This document shows positions 37,942 to 47,944 of a DNA stretch of 64,000 nucleotides, piece by piece (positions within the stretch are counted from its first letter, which is position 1; every line of letters begins with the position of its first letter). The DNA comes from Paracoccus kondratievae (GTDB lineage: Bacteria > Pseudomonadota > Alphaproteobacteria > Rhodobacterales > Rhodobacteraceae). The notes below the pieces were generated by a model. It was not told the DNA's origin. It did no database searches and saw only the letters and a list, made by a program, of their open reading frames with translations. The position numbers and the translations under genes are program-made. Location: contig NZ_CP045073.1 in the NCBI RefSeq assembly GCF_009301415.1, positions 62,001 to 126,000 on the forward strand, given 5' to 3'.

Positions 37942-37968
37942 TTGGCACTCACCACAAGCGAGTGCCAA
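37942..37968 (+). promoter_or_regulatory. CIRCE element (HrcA operator)
   Basis: TTGGCACTC-N9-GAGTGCCAA is a perfect 9-bp inverted repeat, one symmetrical change from the TTAGCACTC-N9-GAGTGCTAA consensus. It lies 41 bases before groES. HrcA should repress groESL here; the hrcA gene is not in this window. Confidence 0.93.
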
Positions 37969-38009
37969 CAGCCGCAACACTGCAACCTGAAACACCGGAG
38001 TGTTCTACA

Positions 38010-38297
38010 ATGGCTTTCAAACCGCTGCACGACCGCGTTCTGGTCCGTCGCGTCCAGTCAGACGAAAAGACCAAAGGCGGCCTGATCATCCCCGACAGCG
38101 CAAAAGAGAAACCGGCCGAAGGTGAGGTCATCGCCGTTGGCGAGGGCGCGCGCAAAGATTCGGGCGAGCTGATCACCCCTGCGGTCAAGGCTGGTGATCG
38201 TGTCCTCTTCGGCAAATGGTCGGGCACCGAAGTTACGATCGATGGCGAAGAGCTGCTGATCATGAAGGAAAGCGACATCCTGGGCATCATCGGCTGA
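38010..38297 (+). CDS. groES: Co-chaperonin GroES
   Basis: A 95-residue GroES that caps the GroEL cage. It shows [15 protein letters not shown], the mobile loop region [17 protein letters not shown], and [19 protein letters not shown]. The start ATG at 38010 lies downstream of the CIRCE element. groEL follows after 38 bases, behind AAGGAG. Confidence 0.98.
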   Translation: MAFKPLHDRVLVRRVQSDEKTKGGLIIPDSAKEKPAEGEVIAVGEGARKDSGELITPAVKAGDRVLFGKWSGTEVTIDGEELLIMKESDILGIIG

Positions 38298-38314
38298 TCG
38301 TCCATTTACGCTAA

Positions 38315-39973
<1,659 letters not shown>

Positions 39974-40003
39974 TCACCCGCCTCGCCGATCCGGCAAGGA
40001 AAA

Positions 40004-40032
40004 GGCCGCTCCGTCCGGGGCGGCCTGTTTCA
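40004..40032 (+). terminator. Terminator after groEL
   Basis: GGCCGCTCC pairs with GGGGCGGCC (one wobble) around a short loop, followed by TGTTTCATTT. Confidence 0.75.
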
Positions 40033-40062
40033 TTTGGAACTGGAGGTAGCAATCCGAGCACA

Positions 40063-40134
40063 GCGATCTGCGAGGCATTCGCTCGTCGCTTCGGCCCCGC
40101 CTGTTCTGCTGTCGCATTAACCCTCGCAGATCGC
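40063..40134. repeat. Orphan 13-bp perfect inverted repeat
   Basis: GCGATCTGCGAGG (40063-40075) and CCTCGCAGATCGC (40122-40134) are exact inverse copies 46 bases apart. They could form a long stem-loop RNA or be the ends of a tiny mobile remnant. No gene lies inside. Confidence 0.65.
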
Positions 40135-40225
40135 GGCCCTTATTTGATAGTTTGCGGCTAGGAAGATCGGTTCACTTGGTGAGTACGACTTTTGCCGATA
40201 TGGGCGTCACAGCTGTTTTGCCCAT

Positions 40226-40255
40226 CAAAAAGCCGCCCCCAGTCGGAGGGCGGCT
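40226..40255 (-). terminator. Minus-strand terminator for the 52-residue protein gene
   Basis: On the minus strand an 8-bp stem (AGCCGCCC with GGGCGGCT) is followed by a T5 run. It lies 42 bases after the stop of the small gene and supports that gene being transcribed. Confidence 0.8.
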
Positions 40256-40296
40256 GCGGCTTAACGGAAAGGGCGGTTGCCCCCTGCACGCGCGAT

Positions 40297-40455
40297 TTAA
40301 AGCTGCGCGGACCTTTTGTCCTCACCGTCATCATCAGCGGCGATGACCGGGATTACCCCCTGTTTGCTGTCGAACATGATTGCCAGACGGCGTCTGTCTC
40401 GTTGTTTTTGCGCGACCTTTCTGCGCGGCGCGCGTCTGCTCTGTGTCTTGGCCAT
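40297..40455 (-). CDS. Small basic protein, 52 residues, unknown
   Basis: A short gene I do not recognise. The first half is very basic (KTQSRRAPRRKVAQKQRDRRR), then comes a short hydrophobic run (AIMFDSKQGVIPVIA) and an acidic DDDGED. Support comes from a purine-rich ribosome region (AAAGAGAAAAAG) before ATG 40455 and a well-formed terminator after the stop. It may bind RNA or the ribosome, by charge only. Confidence 0.5.
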   Translation of the reverse strand: MAKTQSRRAPRRKVAQKQRDRRRLAIMFDSKQGVIPVIAADDDGEDKRSAQL

Positions 40456-40609
40456 TCTTTTTCTCTTTTCTTTGTTGAATGACGGGCAGTCCTTTCCCTT
40501 TTGTCCCGACACTTCGGGGCATTATGGCAAAGCGACTGCATGGGCACACGGGTGCCAGCTTAGGCAAAATGTGTGCTTGCGACCCGGTTCTGAAATCGGC
40601 GCAAAGCGC

Positions 40610-40837
40610 CTATTTCTTTTTACGGGCTTTGGAGGCCAGCGTGCCTTTGGCGGCTTCAGCGGCTTCCTTGGCTAATCTGGCGGCTCGTAGCGTGGCGGTC
40701 AACTCCTGCCGACGCTGGGTCTGCTCTTCGATGATCAGCTTGGCTTCTGCGGTGGTACGATCCAGCGCGGTCAAAGGTGCCGGAGCGCGAAAGATTCGAT
40801 TCAACCTGTCGGTTTTACTGTCGGTCTTGCCTGACAT
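40610..40837 (-). CDS. Small helical protein, 75 residues, unknown
   Basis: A 75-residue gene with an excellent ribosome site (AAGGAGG) before ATG 40837. Residues ~25-65 form one long charged helix, possibly coiled coil (DRTTAEAKLIIEEQTQRRQEL and RAARLAKEAAEAAK), ending in RKKK. It lies directly downstream of cspA on the same strand, separated by a perfect hairpin. No family recognised. Confidence 0.65.
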   Translation of the reverse strand: MSGKTDSKTDRLNRIFRAPAPLTALDRTTAEAKLIIEEQTQRRQELTATLRAARLAKEAAEAAKGTLASKARKKK

Positions 40838-40855
40838 GTGGGCCTCCTTATGATT

Positions 40856-40880
40856 GGTCCGGCCCGAAACGGGCCGGACC
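40856..40880 (-). terminator. Perfect hairpin between cspA and the 75-residue gene
   Basis: An 11-bp perfect stem (GGTCCGGCCCG with CGGGCCGGACC) and AAA loop, 12 bases after the cspA stop. There is no T run on the minus strand; partial termination or mRNA processing is possible. Confidence 0.55.
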
Positions 40881-40891
40881 ATAGGCCACGA

Positions 40892-41098
40892 TCAGGCCAG
40901 CGCGAGGTTGCGCGCCGACTGACGGCCATCGCGGCCGGTTTCGATGTCGAAGGTCACAGCCTGACCATCATCGATGTGATGGATGTTTGCACGTTCGAGC
41001 GCCGAGATGTGCAGGAACACGTCCTTGCCGCCATCTGCCGGGGCGATAAAGCCGAAACCTTTGGTGCTGTTGAACCATTTCACGGTGCCATTGGCCAT
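40892..41098 (-). CDS. cspA: Cold-shock protein
   Basis: A 68-residue single cold-shock domain binding single-stranded nucleic acid. RNP1 is KGFGFIAP and RNP2 is VFLHIS. The start ATG follows CAGGAG. A leader of up to about 180 bases separates it from the ABC-F gene, long enough for the structured 5' leader typical of cold-shock genes. Several cspA-like copies are usual, so the exact name is nominal. Confidence 0.95.
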   Translation of the reverse strand: MANGTVKWFNSTKGFGFIAPADGGKDVFLHISALERANIHHIDDGQAVTFDIETGRDGRQSARNLALA

Positions 41099-41228
41099 CG
41101 TGATGTCTCCTGAATATTAATGTCGCCCGCGACATGCGGCGACCCGGCTCAGTCAGATCGAAACACAGTCTGAAGCCGGAAAGGAGACAGGAATGCGGAA
41201 GAAATAACCTAGCCCTTTTAACATGGGC

Positions 41229-41252
41229 CCCCTTGCAGCAGGTTGCAAGGGG
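41229..41252 (-). terminator. Hairpin after the ABC-F gene
   Basis: CCCCTTGCA pairs with TGCAAGGGG around a 6-base loop, 28 bases after the ABC-F stop. It lacks a T run, so its role as a terminator is uncertain. Confidence 0.45.
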
Positions 41253-41279
41253 CTATGCATTATTTTCTGGGCCGGGCGG

Positions 41280-43100
41280 CTATTCCTGATCGCGTTCTGC
41301 GAGCGCCAGCCACTCCTCTTCGGCCTTGGCCAGCGCCTGTTGGCGCTCGGCCAGACCTTCGCTTGCTTTGGCGAATTTCTCAGGCGCGGTCTGGAACAGA
41401 TCGGGCTGGGCAAGGAACTCGCCAAGCTTGCCGATCTCGGCCTCAAGCCGTTCGATGATGGCTGGCAGGGCCTCTAGCCGCTTTTTTTCGCTAAAGCTCA
41501 GCCCCGAGCGTTTCGCTGCGGGTTTGGTTGCGGGCTTTTCGGCTGCAGGTGCCGGGGCGGTTTTCCTGGGCTGGGGCGTGGGCGTCTCACTTTCGGGACG
41601 CTGCGCACGATAGTCCGACCAGCCGCCGGGATAGATCACCGCACGGCCATCTCCCTCCATCGCCACGGTGGTCGTGGCAACTCGGTCGATAAAATCGCGG
41701 TCGTGGCTGACAAGCAGAACCGTGCCGTCATATTCGCCCAGCAGGTCCTGCAAGAGGTCCAGCGTCTCGACATCCAGGTCGTTCGTCGGTTCGTCCAGAA
41801 CCAGCAGGTTCGAAGGATGCGCCATGATCCGCGCCAGCAGCAGCCGCGCCTTTTCCCCACCCGACAGGCTGCCGACCGGCGCGCGCGCCTGCGCATCGTC
41901 AAAAAGGAAATCCTTGAGATAGGCGACGACATGGCGTGGATTGCCGCGCACCATCACCTGATCCGACCGGCCCGAAACCCGCATTGACGGATCCCCCGCC
42001 AGCGCATCCCACAGCGTTACGCTGTCGTCGATGGCCGCGCGGGCCTGATCAAACACGGCGATTTCCAGATTGGTGCCGTGCCGGATTTCGCCGCTGTCGG
42101 TCGGAATTTCGCCGGTCAGCATCTTGATCAGCGTTGTCTTGCCCGCGCCATTCGGACCAACAAAAGCCACGCGGTCGCCACGCAACACCCGCAGGTCAAA
42201 GGGTTTGAGGATCACCCGCTCACCAAAGGCTTTCGAGATGCCCTTGGCGTCGATCACCCGTTTGCCCGATTGCTGGCCAGCGTCCAGCTCCATCGCCGCT
42301 GTGCCCTGCCGGCGGATCTGGCTGGCGCGTTCCTCGCGCAGCGCGGCAAGGGCGCGCAGCCGACCCTGGTTGCGCTTGCGCCGGGCGCTGATGCCCTCGA
42401 CCGCCCAGCGGGCCTCGGCCCTGATCTTGCGGTCAAGTTTGTGACGGGCCTCATCTTCGGCGGTCCAGACAGTCTCGCGCCAATCCTCGAAATGCTCAAA
42501 ACCCTTGTCCTGACGGCGTACCTCACCCCGGTCGATCCATAGCGTCGCGCGGGTCAGCGCCCTGAGAAAGGCGCGGTCGTGCGAGATCAGCACGAAAGCT
42601 GCCCTGGTCGTCGAAAGCTGCTCTTCCAGCCAGCCGATCGCCTCGATATCCAGATGGTTCGTCGGCTCATCCAGCAGCATCAGATCGGGCGCCTGCGCCA
42701 GCATCCTTGCCAGGGCCGCCCGCCGCCGTTCGCCACCCGACGCGGTCGCGACCGGGCGGTCAGGATCGAATTTCAACCCCTCGGCCGCCATTTCGACCCG
42801 GTAACCCTCACCCTCGTCCAGACCAGCGCGGGCAAAATCACCAAGCGTTGCAAAGCCCGAAAGGTCGGGGTCCTGCTCCATATAGCCGACCTGAGTGCCG
42901 GCGGGGGTGATGACCTCACCGCTGTCAGGCTCGACCAGCCCGGCCATGACTTTCATCAGCGTGGACTTGCCCGAGCCATTGCGCCCGACTAGCGCCAGCC
43001 GGTCGCCCTGCTGGACGGTCATGTTCAGCTCGCTGAACACGGGATTGCCCCCGAAGGTCAGCGAAATATCGGTGAGTTGCAAAAGAGGAGCGCGTGCCAT
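41280..43100 (-). CDS. ABC-F family ATPase (Uup-like)
   Basis: A 606-residue protein with two ABC domains and no membrane segment. Walker A motifs are GRNGSGKS and GPNGAGKT, signatures ASGGERRR and LSGGEKAR. Walker B segments LMLLDEPTNHLD and LLVLDEPTNDLD are the ABC-F form. The linker between domains is arginine-rich. A C-terminal lysine/alanine-rich stretch leads into a coiled coil of about 90 residues, as in Uup. These proteins act on the ribosome or on DNA intermediates. Confidence 0.93.
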   Translation of the reverse strand: MARAPLLQLTDISLTFGGNPVFSELNMTVQQGDRLALVGRNGSGKSTLMKVMAGLVEPDSGEVITPAGTQVGYMEQDPDLSGFATLGDFARAGLDEGEGYRVEMAAEGLKFDPDRPVATASGGERRRAALARMLAQAPDLMLLDEPTNHLDIEAIGWLEEQLSTTRAAFVLISHDRAFLRALTRATLWIDRGEVRRQDKGFEHFEDWRETVWTAEDEARHKLDRKIRAEARWAVEGISARRKRNQGRLRALAALREERASQIRRQGTAAMELDAGQQSGKRVIDAKGISKAFGERVILKPFDLRVLRGDRVAFVGPNGAGKTTLIKMLTGEIPTDSGEIRHGTNLEIAVFDQARAAIDDSVTLWDALAGDPSMRVSGRSDQVMVRGNPRHVVAYLKDFLFDDAQARAPVGSLSGGEKARLLLARIMAHPSNLLVLDEPTNDLDVETLDLLQDLLGEYDGTVLLVSHDRDFIDRVATTTVAMEGDGRAVIYPGGWSDYRAQRPESETPTPQPRKTAPAPAAEKPATKPAAKRSGLSFSEKKRLEALPAIIERLEAEIGKLGEFLAQPDLFQTAPEKFAKASEGLAERQQALAKAEEEWLALAERDQE

Positions 43101-43255
43101 GGCCCGCAGATAGGCCGCCCCCGCGCGGCGGTCAACGGGGCGCGTGGTGACCCAGCGTTCCTTGCCGATTTTCTGGCCGCGCTACTACAAAATATTGACA
43201 ATCCAGACCGCCGGTGGACGCTGGATTCATTCTTAAGCTGAAAAATAGGTTTCAA

Positions 43256-43942
43256 ATGCAGAAAAAACTTCTGGCCGAGGCTATCGGTACTTTCTGGCTT
43301 GTTTTCGGTGGTTGCGGCAGCGCGGTTCTTGCAGCGGCCTTCCCCGGGCTTGGTATCGGTTTTACTGGTGTTTCCCTGGCCTTTGGCCTTACCGTCCTGA
43401 CCATGGCCTATGCCGTGGGCGGCATTTCGGGCGGTCACTTCAACCCGGCCGTTTCGGTCGGCCTGACGGTTGCCGGTCGCTTTCCGGCGGCCAGTCTGCT
43501 GCCCTATATCATCGCGCAGCTCGTTGGCGCGATCCTTGCGGCGGCTGTTCTTTACCTGATCGCCTCGGGTAAGGCGGACGTGGATCTGGGTGGTTTTGCT
43601 GCGAACGGTTACGGTGAGCACTCGCCGGGCGGTTATGGCACGCTTTCGGCCCTGCTGATCGAAATCGTGCTGACAGCGGGCTTCCTGATCGTGATCCTTG
43701 GCGCGACTCACGGCCGCGTTCCGGCAGGCTTTGCCCCGATCGCTATCGGTCTGGCGCTGACGCTGATCCACCTGATCTCGATCCCGGTGACCAATACTTC
43801 GGTAAACCCTGCACGCTCGACCAGCCAGGCGATCTTTGCCGGGGGCTGGGCGCTGCAACAGCTGTGGCTGTTCTGGGTCGCGCCGATCGTAGGGGCCGTG
43901 ATCGGCGCCCTGCTGTGGAAAGGCGTGGGCGAACAGAACTGA
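43256..43942 (+). CDS. aqpZ: Aquaporin Z
   Basis: A 228-residue water channel with six membrane helices and two NPA loops (NPA at 63-65 and 184-186). Filter residues F43, H172, T181 and R187 match those of the water-specific AqpZ. The start at ATG 43256 ([16 protein letters not shown]) fits the family; an earlier ATG at 43214 would add a polar extension. A GC stem-loop at 43970-43993 follows the stop. Confidence 0.95.
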   Translation: MQKKLLAEAIGTFWLVFGGCGSAVLAAAFPGLGIGFTGVSLAFGLTVLTMAYAVGGISGGHFNPAVSVGLTVAGRFPAASLLPYIIAQLVGAILAAAVLYLIASGKADVDLGGFAANGYGEHSPGGYGTLSALLIEIVLTAGFLIVILGATHGRVPAGFAPIAIGLALTLIHLISIPVTNTSVNPARSTSQAIFAGGWALQQLWLFWVAPIVGAVIGALLWKGVGEQN

Positions 43943-44116
43943 CGCCTCTGCCTGCGGGCATCGGCCTGCGCATGCTCCGAAACCGGGGCATGCTGCGGCG
44001 ATTGGACATTGCGGCCTTGCACCCTTATTCATGGGATCAGGCCGATGCCCCGCATCATTCACACCGTCCTTTGCCAGCCATCGCCAGCCGGACCGATCAC
44101 AAGACAGGAAAGCCCC

Positions 44117-44413
44117 ATGTCCCAGCCGATCATCCAGTCCCGCTGCAGCGTTGCGACCACCAACGGCAGCCGCTATCTGCAACAGCTGTGCAAACACTGG
44201 GCACATAAGTTCGAGGTCGAGTTCGACGCCGAACGCGGCCGCATTACCATGCCCGAAGATCGTGTCGTGATATTGACCGCCACGCCCCAGACGCTTGAGA
44301 TCCGGCTGGACGCGCCCGGGGACACGACCGAACACATGCGGCATATCGTGGATAGTCACATTGCCCGCTTTGCCTTTCGTGAAGAGCTGAGCTTTGACTG
44401 GCAAACCGCGTAA
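44117..44413 (+). CDS. DUF2218 domain protein
   Basis: A 98-residue protein of the DUF2218 family, often found beside siderophore or iron genes in other bacteria but alone here. It shows SRYLQQLCKHWAHKFEVEFDAERGRI in pieces, and HIARFAFREELSFDW near the end, the family hallmarks. Start at ATG 44117 behind AGGAAAG. Function unknown. Confidence 0.9.
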   Translation: MSQPIIQSRCSVATTNGSRYLQQLCKHWAHKFEVEFDAERGRITMPEDRVVILTATPQTLEIRLDAPGDTTEHMRHIVDSHIARFAFREELSFDWQTA

Positions 44414-44472
44414 GGGCGGTTGCCGCGCCCTGCCCGCACCGTTAATCTGCGGCGGTCAGAGAAGGCCGAGGC

Positions 44473-46248
44473 ATGAGCGTAAGCGAACGGAATTATCAGG
44501 TATTGGCGCGGAAATACCGCCCCGAAACCTTCGCCGATCTGGTCGGCCAGGATGCGATGGTGCGGACGCTGAAGAACGCCTTTGCCGCCGATCGCATCGC
44601 GCAGGCCTTTATCATGACCGGCATCCGTGGCACCGGCAAAACGACCACCGCCCGCATCATTGCCAAGGGGCTGAACTGTATCGGCCCTGATGGTCAGGGC
44701 GGCCCGACGACCGAACCATGCGGCACCTGCGAACATTGCGTGGCGATCTCTGAGGGTCGCCATGTCGACGTGATGGAGATGGACGCCGCCTCGCGGACTG
44801 GCGTCAGCGACATCCGCGAAATCATCGAATCGGTGCACTATCGCGCGGCTTCGGCGCGCTACAAGATCTATATCATCGACGAAGTGCATATGCTCTCGAC
44901 CAGCGCCTTCAACGCGCTGCTCAAAACGCTGGAAGAGCCGCCGCCGCATGTGAAATTCATCTTTGCCACGACAGAAATCCGCAAGGTTCCGGTGACGGTT
45001 CTGTCGCGCTGTCAGCGTTTTGACCTGCGCCGGATCGAGCCCGAGGTGATGATCGCGCTTTTGCGCAAGATCGCCGGGCGCGAGGGGGCAGAGATCACCG
45101 ATGACGCGCTGGCGCTGATCACCCGCGCGGCCGAGGGTTCGGCCCGGGACGCGACCAGCCTGCTTGATCAGGCGATCAGCCATGGCGCCGGCGAAACCAC
45201 CGCTGCGCAGGTTCGCGCCATGCTGGGGCTGGCCGACCGTGGGCGGGTACTTGACCTCTTTGACATGATCCTGCGCGGCGCTGCAGCCGAGGCTTTGGCC
45301 GAGTTGCAGGCCCAATACGCCGATGGCGCCGATCCGCTCGCCATCCTGCGCGATTTGGCCGAGATCACGCATTGGGTCTCGATCGTAAAAATCACCCCCG
45401 AGGCGCTTGAGGACCCGACCGTCGGCCCTGATGAACGCGCGCGGGGCCAGCAGATCGCTCAAAAAGTGCCGATGCGGGTGCTGACGCGACTGTGGCAGAT
45501 GCTACTGAAGGCGCTGGAAGAGGTCGGAAATGCGCCGAATGCGATGATGGCCGCTGAAATGGCGATCATCCGCCTGACCCATGTCGCCGACCTGCCCGAC
45601 CCCGAGGCGCTGATCCGCAAGGTGCAGGCCAGTGCCGCTGCGGGCGAGTTCAACCGCAGCGCCCCCCCTTCCGCGCAGCGCAGCGAGGGTCCGCGGGCCG
45701 CCGCACCGCGAGCGCCGATTGCGGTGCAGCAAAACGGCAGCGCCACCGCGCTGGCAGTTTCGCCTGATGCGCTGGCGGGGTTCCCGGATTTTCAGTCTGT
45801 GGTCGAGCTGATCCGCCGTATGCGCGACATGAAGCTGCTTCTCGATGTCGAGGATCACCTCCGTCTCGTGCGCTATTCTCCGGGCCGGATCGAGTTTCAG
45901 CCGACCGATAACGCGCCGCGCGACTTTGCCCAGCGTCTGGCCGAACGGCTGCGCGGCTGGACGGGCGGGCAACGCTGGGCGGTCATCGTGACCTCTGATC
46001 CCGGCCAGCCCACAATCAGCGAGGCGCGCGCCGCACGCGAGGCCGAGGCCCGCGCCCGCGCCATGGATAACCCGGTGGTGCAGGCTATCTTTGCGTCTTT
46101 TCCCAGCGCAAAGATCACCAATGTCCGACCCGCTCCGGCCCCCGAGACGGTTGAAATGACCGCGGGCGAGGATAGATCACCACATGAGCTGACCGAAGGC
46201 CCTGTGGCCGAGGTCGAGGAATGGGACCCCTTCGAGGACGAGGATTAA
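44473..46248 (+). CDS. dnaX: DNA polymerase III subunit gamma/tau
   Basis: A 591-residue clamp-loader subunit. The P-loop is GIRGTGKTTTAR, the zinc cysteines lie in CGTCEHC, and the Walker B segment is IIDEVHML with the sensor FIFATTE. The C-terminal third includes the alphaproteobacterial domain around FQSVVELIRRMRDMKLLLDVEDHL. I see no A-rich slippery site that would give a short gamma form by frameshift. It leads dnaX-ybaB-recR. Confidence 0.97.
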   Translation: MSVSERNYQVLARKYRPETFADLVGQDAMVRTLKNAFAADRIAQAFIMTGIRGTGKTTTARIIAKGLNCIGPDGQGGPTTEPCGTCEHCVAISEGRHVDVMEMDAASRTGVSDIREIIESVHYRAASARYKIYIIDEVHMLSTSAFNALLKTLEEPPPHVKFIFATTEIRKVPVTVLSRCQRFDLRRIEPEVMIALLRKIAGREGAEITDDALALITRAAEGSARDATSLLDQAISHGAGETTAAQVRAMLGLADRGRVLDLFDMILRGAAAEALAELQAQYADGADPLAILRDLAEITHWVSIVKITPEALEDPTVGPDERARGQQIAQKVPMRVLTRLWQMLLKALEEVGNAPNAMMAAEMAIIRLTHVADLPDPEALIRKVQASAAAGEFNRSAPPSAQRSEGPRAAAPRAPIAVQQNGSATALAVSPDALAGFPDFQSVVELIRRMRDMKLLLDVEDHLRLVRYSPGRIEFQPTDNAPRDFAQRLAERLRGWTGGQRWAVIVTSDPGQPTISEARAAREAEARARAMDNPVVQAIFASFPSAKITNVRPAPAPETVEMTAGEDRSPHELTEGPVAEVEEWDPFEDED

Positions 46249-46251
46249 GCG

Positions 46252-46596
46252 ATGTTCAAGGGCCTTGGCGGCATGGGCGATCTGTCGAAAATGATGGAAG
46301 CGGCCCAGCAAATGCAGACCAGAATGACCGAGATGCAAGAGGGGCTGAACCGCCTGACCGTTACCGGCGAGGCCGGGGCAGGTATGGTCAAGGCAACCGC
46401 CACCGCTAAGGGTGAACTGACGGGCCTCGATATCGACCCTTCCATCTTCAAGGCCGAGGACAAGGAAGTGGTTGAGGACCTGATCCTGGCGGCAATCAAG
46501 GACGCGCAGCGCCGCGCGCAGGACAAGGCGGCCGAAGAAATGGCGCGGCTGACCCGCGAACTCGGCTTGCCCGCCGACATGAAGATGCCGTTCTGA
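46252..46596 (+). CDS. ybaB: YbaB/EbfC nucleoid-associated protein
   Basis: A 114-residue YbaB/EbfC dimeric DNA-binding protein. The N-terminal helix has GDLSKMMEAAQQMQTRM and the central strands VTGEAGAGMVKATATAKGEL. It follows dnaX by 3 bases and precedes recR by 3 bases, the conserved order in proteobacteria. It likely shapes the nucleoid near replication and repair machinery. Confidence 0.96.
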   Translation: MFKGLGGMGDLSKMMEAAQQMQTRMTEMQEGLNRLTVTGEAGAGMVKATATAKGELTGLDIDPSIFKAEDKEVVEDLILAAIKDAQRRAQDKAAEEMARLTRELGLPADMKMPF

Positions 46597-46599
46597 CCC

Positions 46600-47202
46600 A
46601 TGCCGCCCGCCTCCGGCGACGAGATCGAAACCCTGATCGCCACGATGGCGCGTCTGCCGGGACTTGGGCCGCGGTCCGCTCGGCGCATCGTGCTGCACCT
46701 GATCCGCCGCCGCGCGGGGCAAATGGTCCAGCTTGCCACGCTGATGGCCTCCGTGGCGGAAACTGCCCGTGAATGTCTTGTCTGCGGCAATGTCACGCAA
46801 TCCGATATCTGCCCGATTTGCCAGGACCCGGCCCGTGCTACCGGCGAAATCTGCGTCGTGACCGAGGTCGCCGATCTTTGGGCGCTCGAACGTGGCCGGG
46901 CCTTCCACGGCCGCTATCATGTACTGGGAGGCAGCCTCTCAGCACTGGATGAAATCGGCCCCGAGGACCTGCGCATCCCCCGACTGATCCAGCGCATCAC
47001 CGAGGAAAATATCACCGAGGTGATCCTCGCCCTCTCAGCCACGGTCGAGGGCCAGACCACGGCCCATTACATCGCCGAGGCGCTTGCTCCAACCGGTGTC
47101 GCGGTCACCGGACTTGCCCAAGGCGTGCCGATCGGCGGTGAGCTCGACTACCTCGACGACGGCACCATCACCGCTGCGTTACGCGCCCGCCGCAAGCTCT
47201 GA
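46600..47202 (+). CDS. recR: Recombination mediator RecR
   Basis: A 200-residue RecR, working with RecFO to load RecA at gaps. It has the helix-hairpin-helix [17 protein letters not shown], the zinc finger [16 protein letters not shown], and a Toprim domain [15 protein letters not shown] and [16 protein letters not shown]. Full length; third gene of the dnaX unit. Confidence 0.97.
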   Translation: MPPASGDEIETLIATMARLPGLGPRSARRIVLHLIRRRAGQMVQLATLMASVAETARECLVCGNVTQSDICPICQDPARATGEICVVTEVADLWALERGRAFHGRYHVLGGSLSALDEIGPEDLRIPRLIQRITEENITEVILALSATVEGQTTAHYIAEALAPTGVAVTGLAQGVPIGGELDYLDDGTITAALRARRKL

Positions 47203-47254
47203 ATCAGAAAGACGCAGCCACAGCCACGCCCATTCTCTTCGATCAGCTTCTTTC

Positions 47255-47294
47255 GTGCCGAAATATCCCGGGGGTGCGGGGGCAGAGCCCCCGC
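47255..47294. repeat. Rhodobacterales-type intergenic palindromic element
   Basis: A stretch with AAATATCCCGGGGG followed by a hairpin GCGGGGGC-AGA-GCCCCCGC (47276-47294). From memory, close relatives of this string are scattered between genes in many Rhodobacterales genomes. Here it sits between the convergent recR and hsp20 genes and could also terminate transcription. Only one copy is in this window. Confidence 0.55.
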
Positions 47295-47310
47295 GCGGAT
47301 CAACCAGGTG

Positions 47311-47757
47311 TCAGGCGTCCAGCTTTTCGATGCTGGTGCCTTGCTTGGCGATCTCAATGCGACGCGGTTTCAGCGCCTCGGGCACTTCGCGGACCAGATC
47401 AATGTTCAGCATACCGTCTGCGTGGCTGGCACCTTCGACGCGCACATGATCGGCCAGCGTAAAGCGGCGCTCAAAGGCCCGGGTGGCGATGCCGCGATGC
47501 AGGAAAGTGCGGTTTTCATCCTCGGCGGCCTTGCGGCCCGAGACGATGACGGCGCCGTCCCTGACCTCGACATTCAGGTCATCGGCGGAAAAACCGGCAA
47601 CGGCCAGCGAAATGCAATAAGAGTTTTCGCCGGTCTTTTCGATATTATAGGGTGGGTAGCTGGCGATATCGGCCGACAGAGCCCGGTCCATTACATCAAC
47701 CATACGATCGAAACCGACTGTGGCACGATAAAGCGGGGTCAGATCAAAATTGCGCAT
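47311..47757 (-). CDS. Small heat-shock protein (Hsp20/IbpA)
   Basis: A 148-residue alpha-crystallin-domain holdase. It shows YPPYNIEKTGENSYCISLAVAGFS, VIVSGRKA and RAFERRFTLADHVRV, with MLNIDLVREVPEALKPRRI at the end. The start was set to ATG 47757 because AAGGA lies eight bases upstream; an ATG at 47766 would overlap that site. The leader looks like a ROSE-type thermometer and the promoter like sigma-32, so the gene is probably heat induced. Confidence 0.94.
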   Translation of the reverse strand: MRNFDLTPLYRATVGFDRMVDVMDRALSADIASYPPYNIEKTGENSYCISLAVAGFSADDLNVEVRDGAVIVSGRKAAEDENRTFLHRGIATRAFERRFTLADHVRVEGASHADGMLNIDLVREVPEALKPRRIEIAKQGTSIEKLDA

Positions 47758-47780
47758 CTTTCGCATCCTTCTTCAAGCGA
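47758..47780 (-). promoter_or_regulatory. Candidate ROSE-like RNA thermometer in the hsp20 leader
   Basis: In the RNA, UCGCU (47780-47776) is followed after six bases by the ribosome site AGGA (47769-47766). This fits the U(U/C)GCU to AGGA pairing with a bulged G that defines ROSE elements of alphaproteobacterial small heat-shock genes. Flanking UCGC and GCGA could extend the stem. Confidence 0.5.
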
Positions 47781-47850
47781 TACAAAGCCTTGCCCCCCGA
47801 AGCCGGGCGGGCGGTACTGCCGGCGCCTTTGGGCCCTCCGACAGGAATTC

Positions 47851-47879
47851 AGATAGGAATGCGAATTTTGGGTTTCAAG
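47851..47879 (-). promoter_or_regulatory. Candidate sigma-32 (RpoH) promoter of hsp20
   Basis: On the minus strand CTTGAA (47879-47874), 16 bases, then CCTATCT (47857-47851). This fits the alphaproteobacterial RpoH pattern of a CTTGAA box and a CCTATNT-type box. The predicted leader is about 85 bases. Confidence 0.6.
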
Positions 47880-47944
47880 CCCACCGGCAAAGCGGCACGG
47901 TCAAAGGAGGCAGCGCCACCCTGCCCGCCCCGAAATTCAAGGCC

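Larger units (their letters stand above)
39974..40296. other. Intergenic region between groEL and the small basic protein gene
   Basis: A 323-base gap between convergent genes. It holds the groEL terminator (40004-40032), an orphan 13-bp inverted repeat (40063-40134) and a minus-strand terminator (40226-40255). No reading frame with a convincing ribosome site is seen. Confidence 0.7.

Noticed and set aside
36478..37995. Longer start for the glycosyltransferase
   Set aside because: The extension runs through the groES promoter region and CIRCE flank and is rich in cysteine without conservation.
43943..44472. 4.5S/SRP RNA gene near dnaX
   Set aside because: Such RNA genes often lie near dnaX, but I found no SRP core sequence here.
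44473..46248. Programmed frameshift in dnaX
   Set aside because: No A-rich slippery heptamer with following stem was seen.
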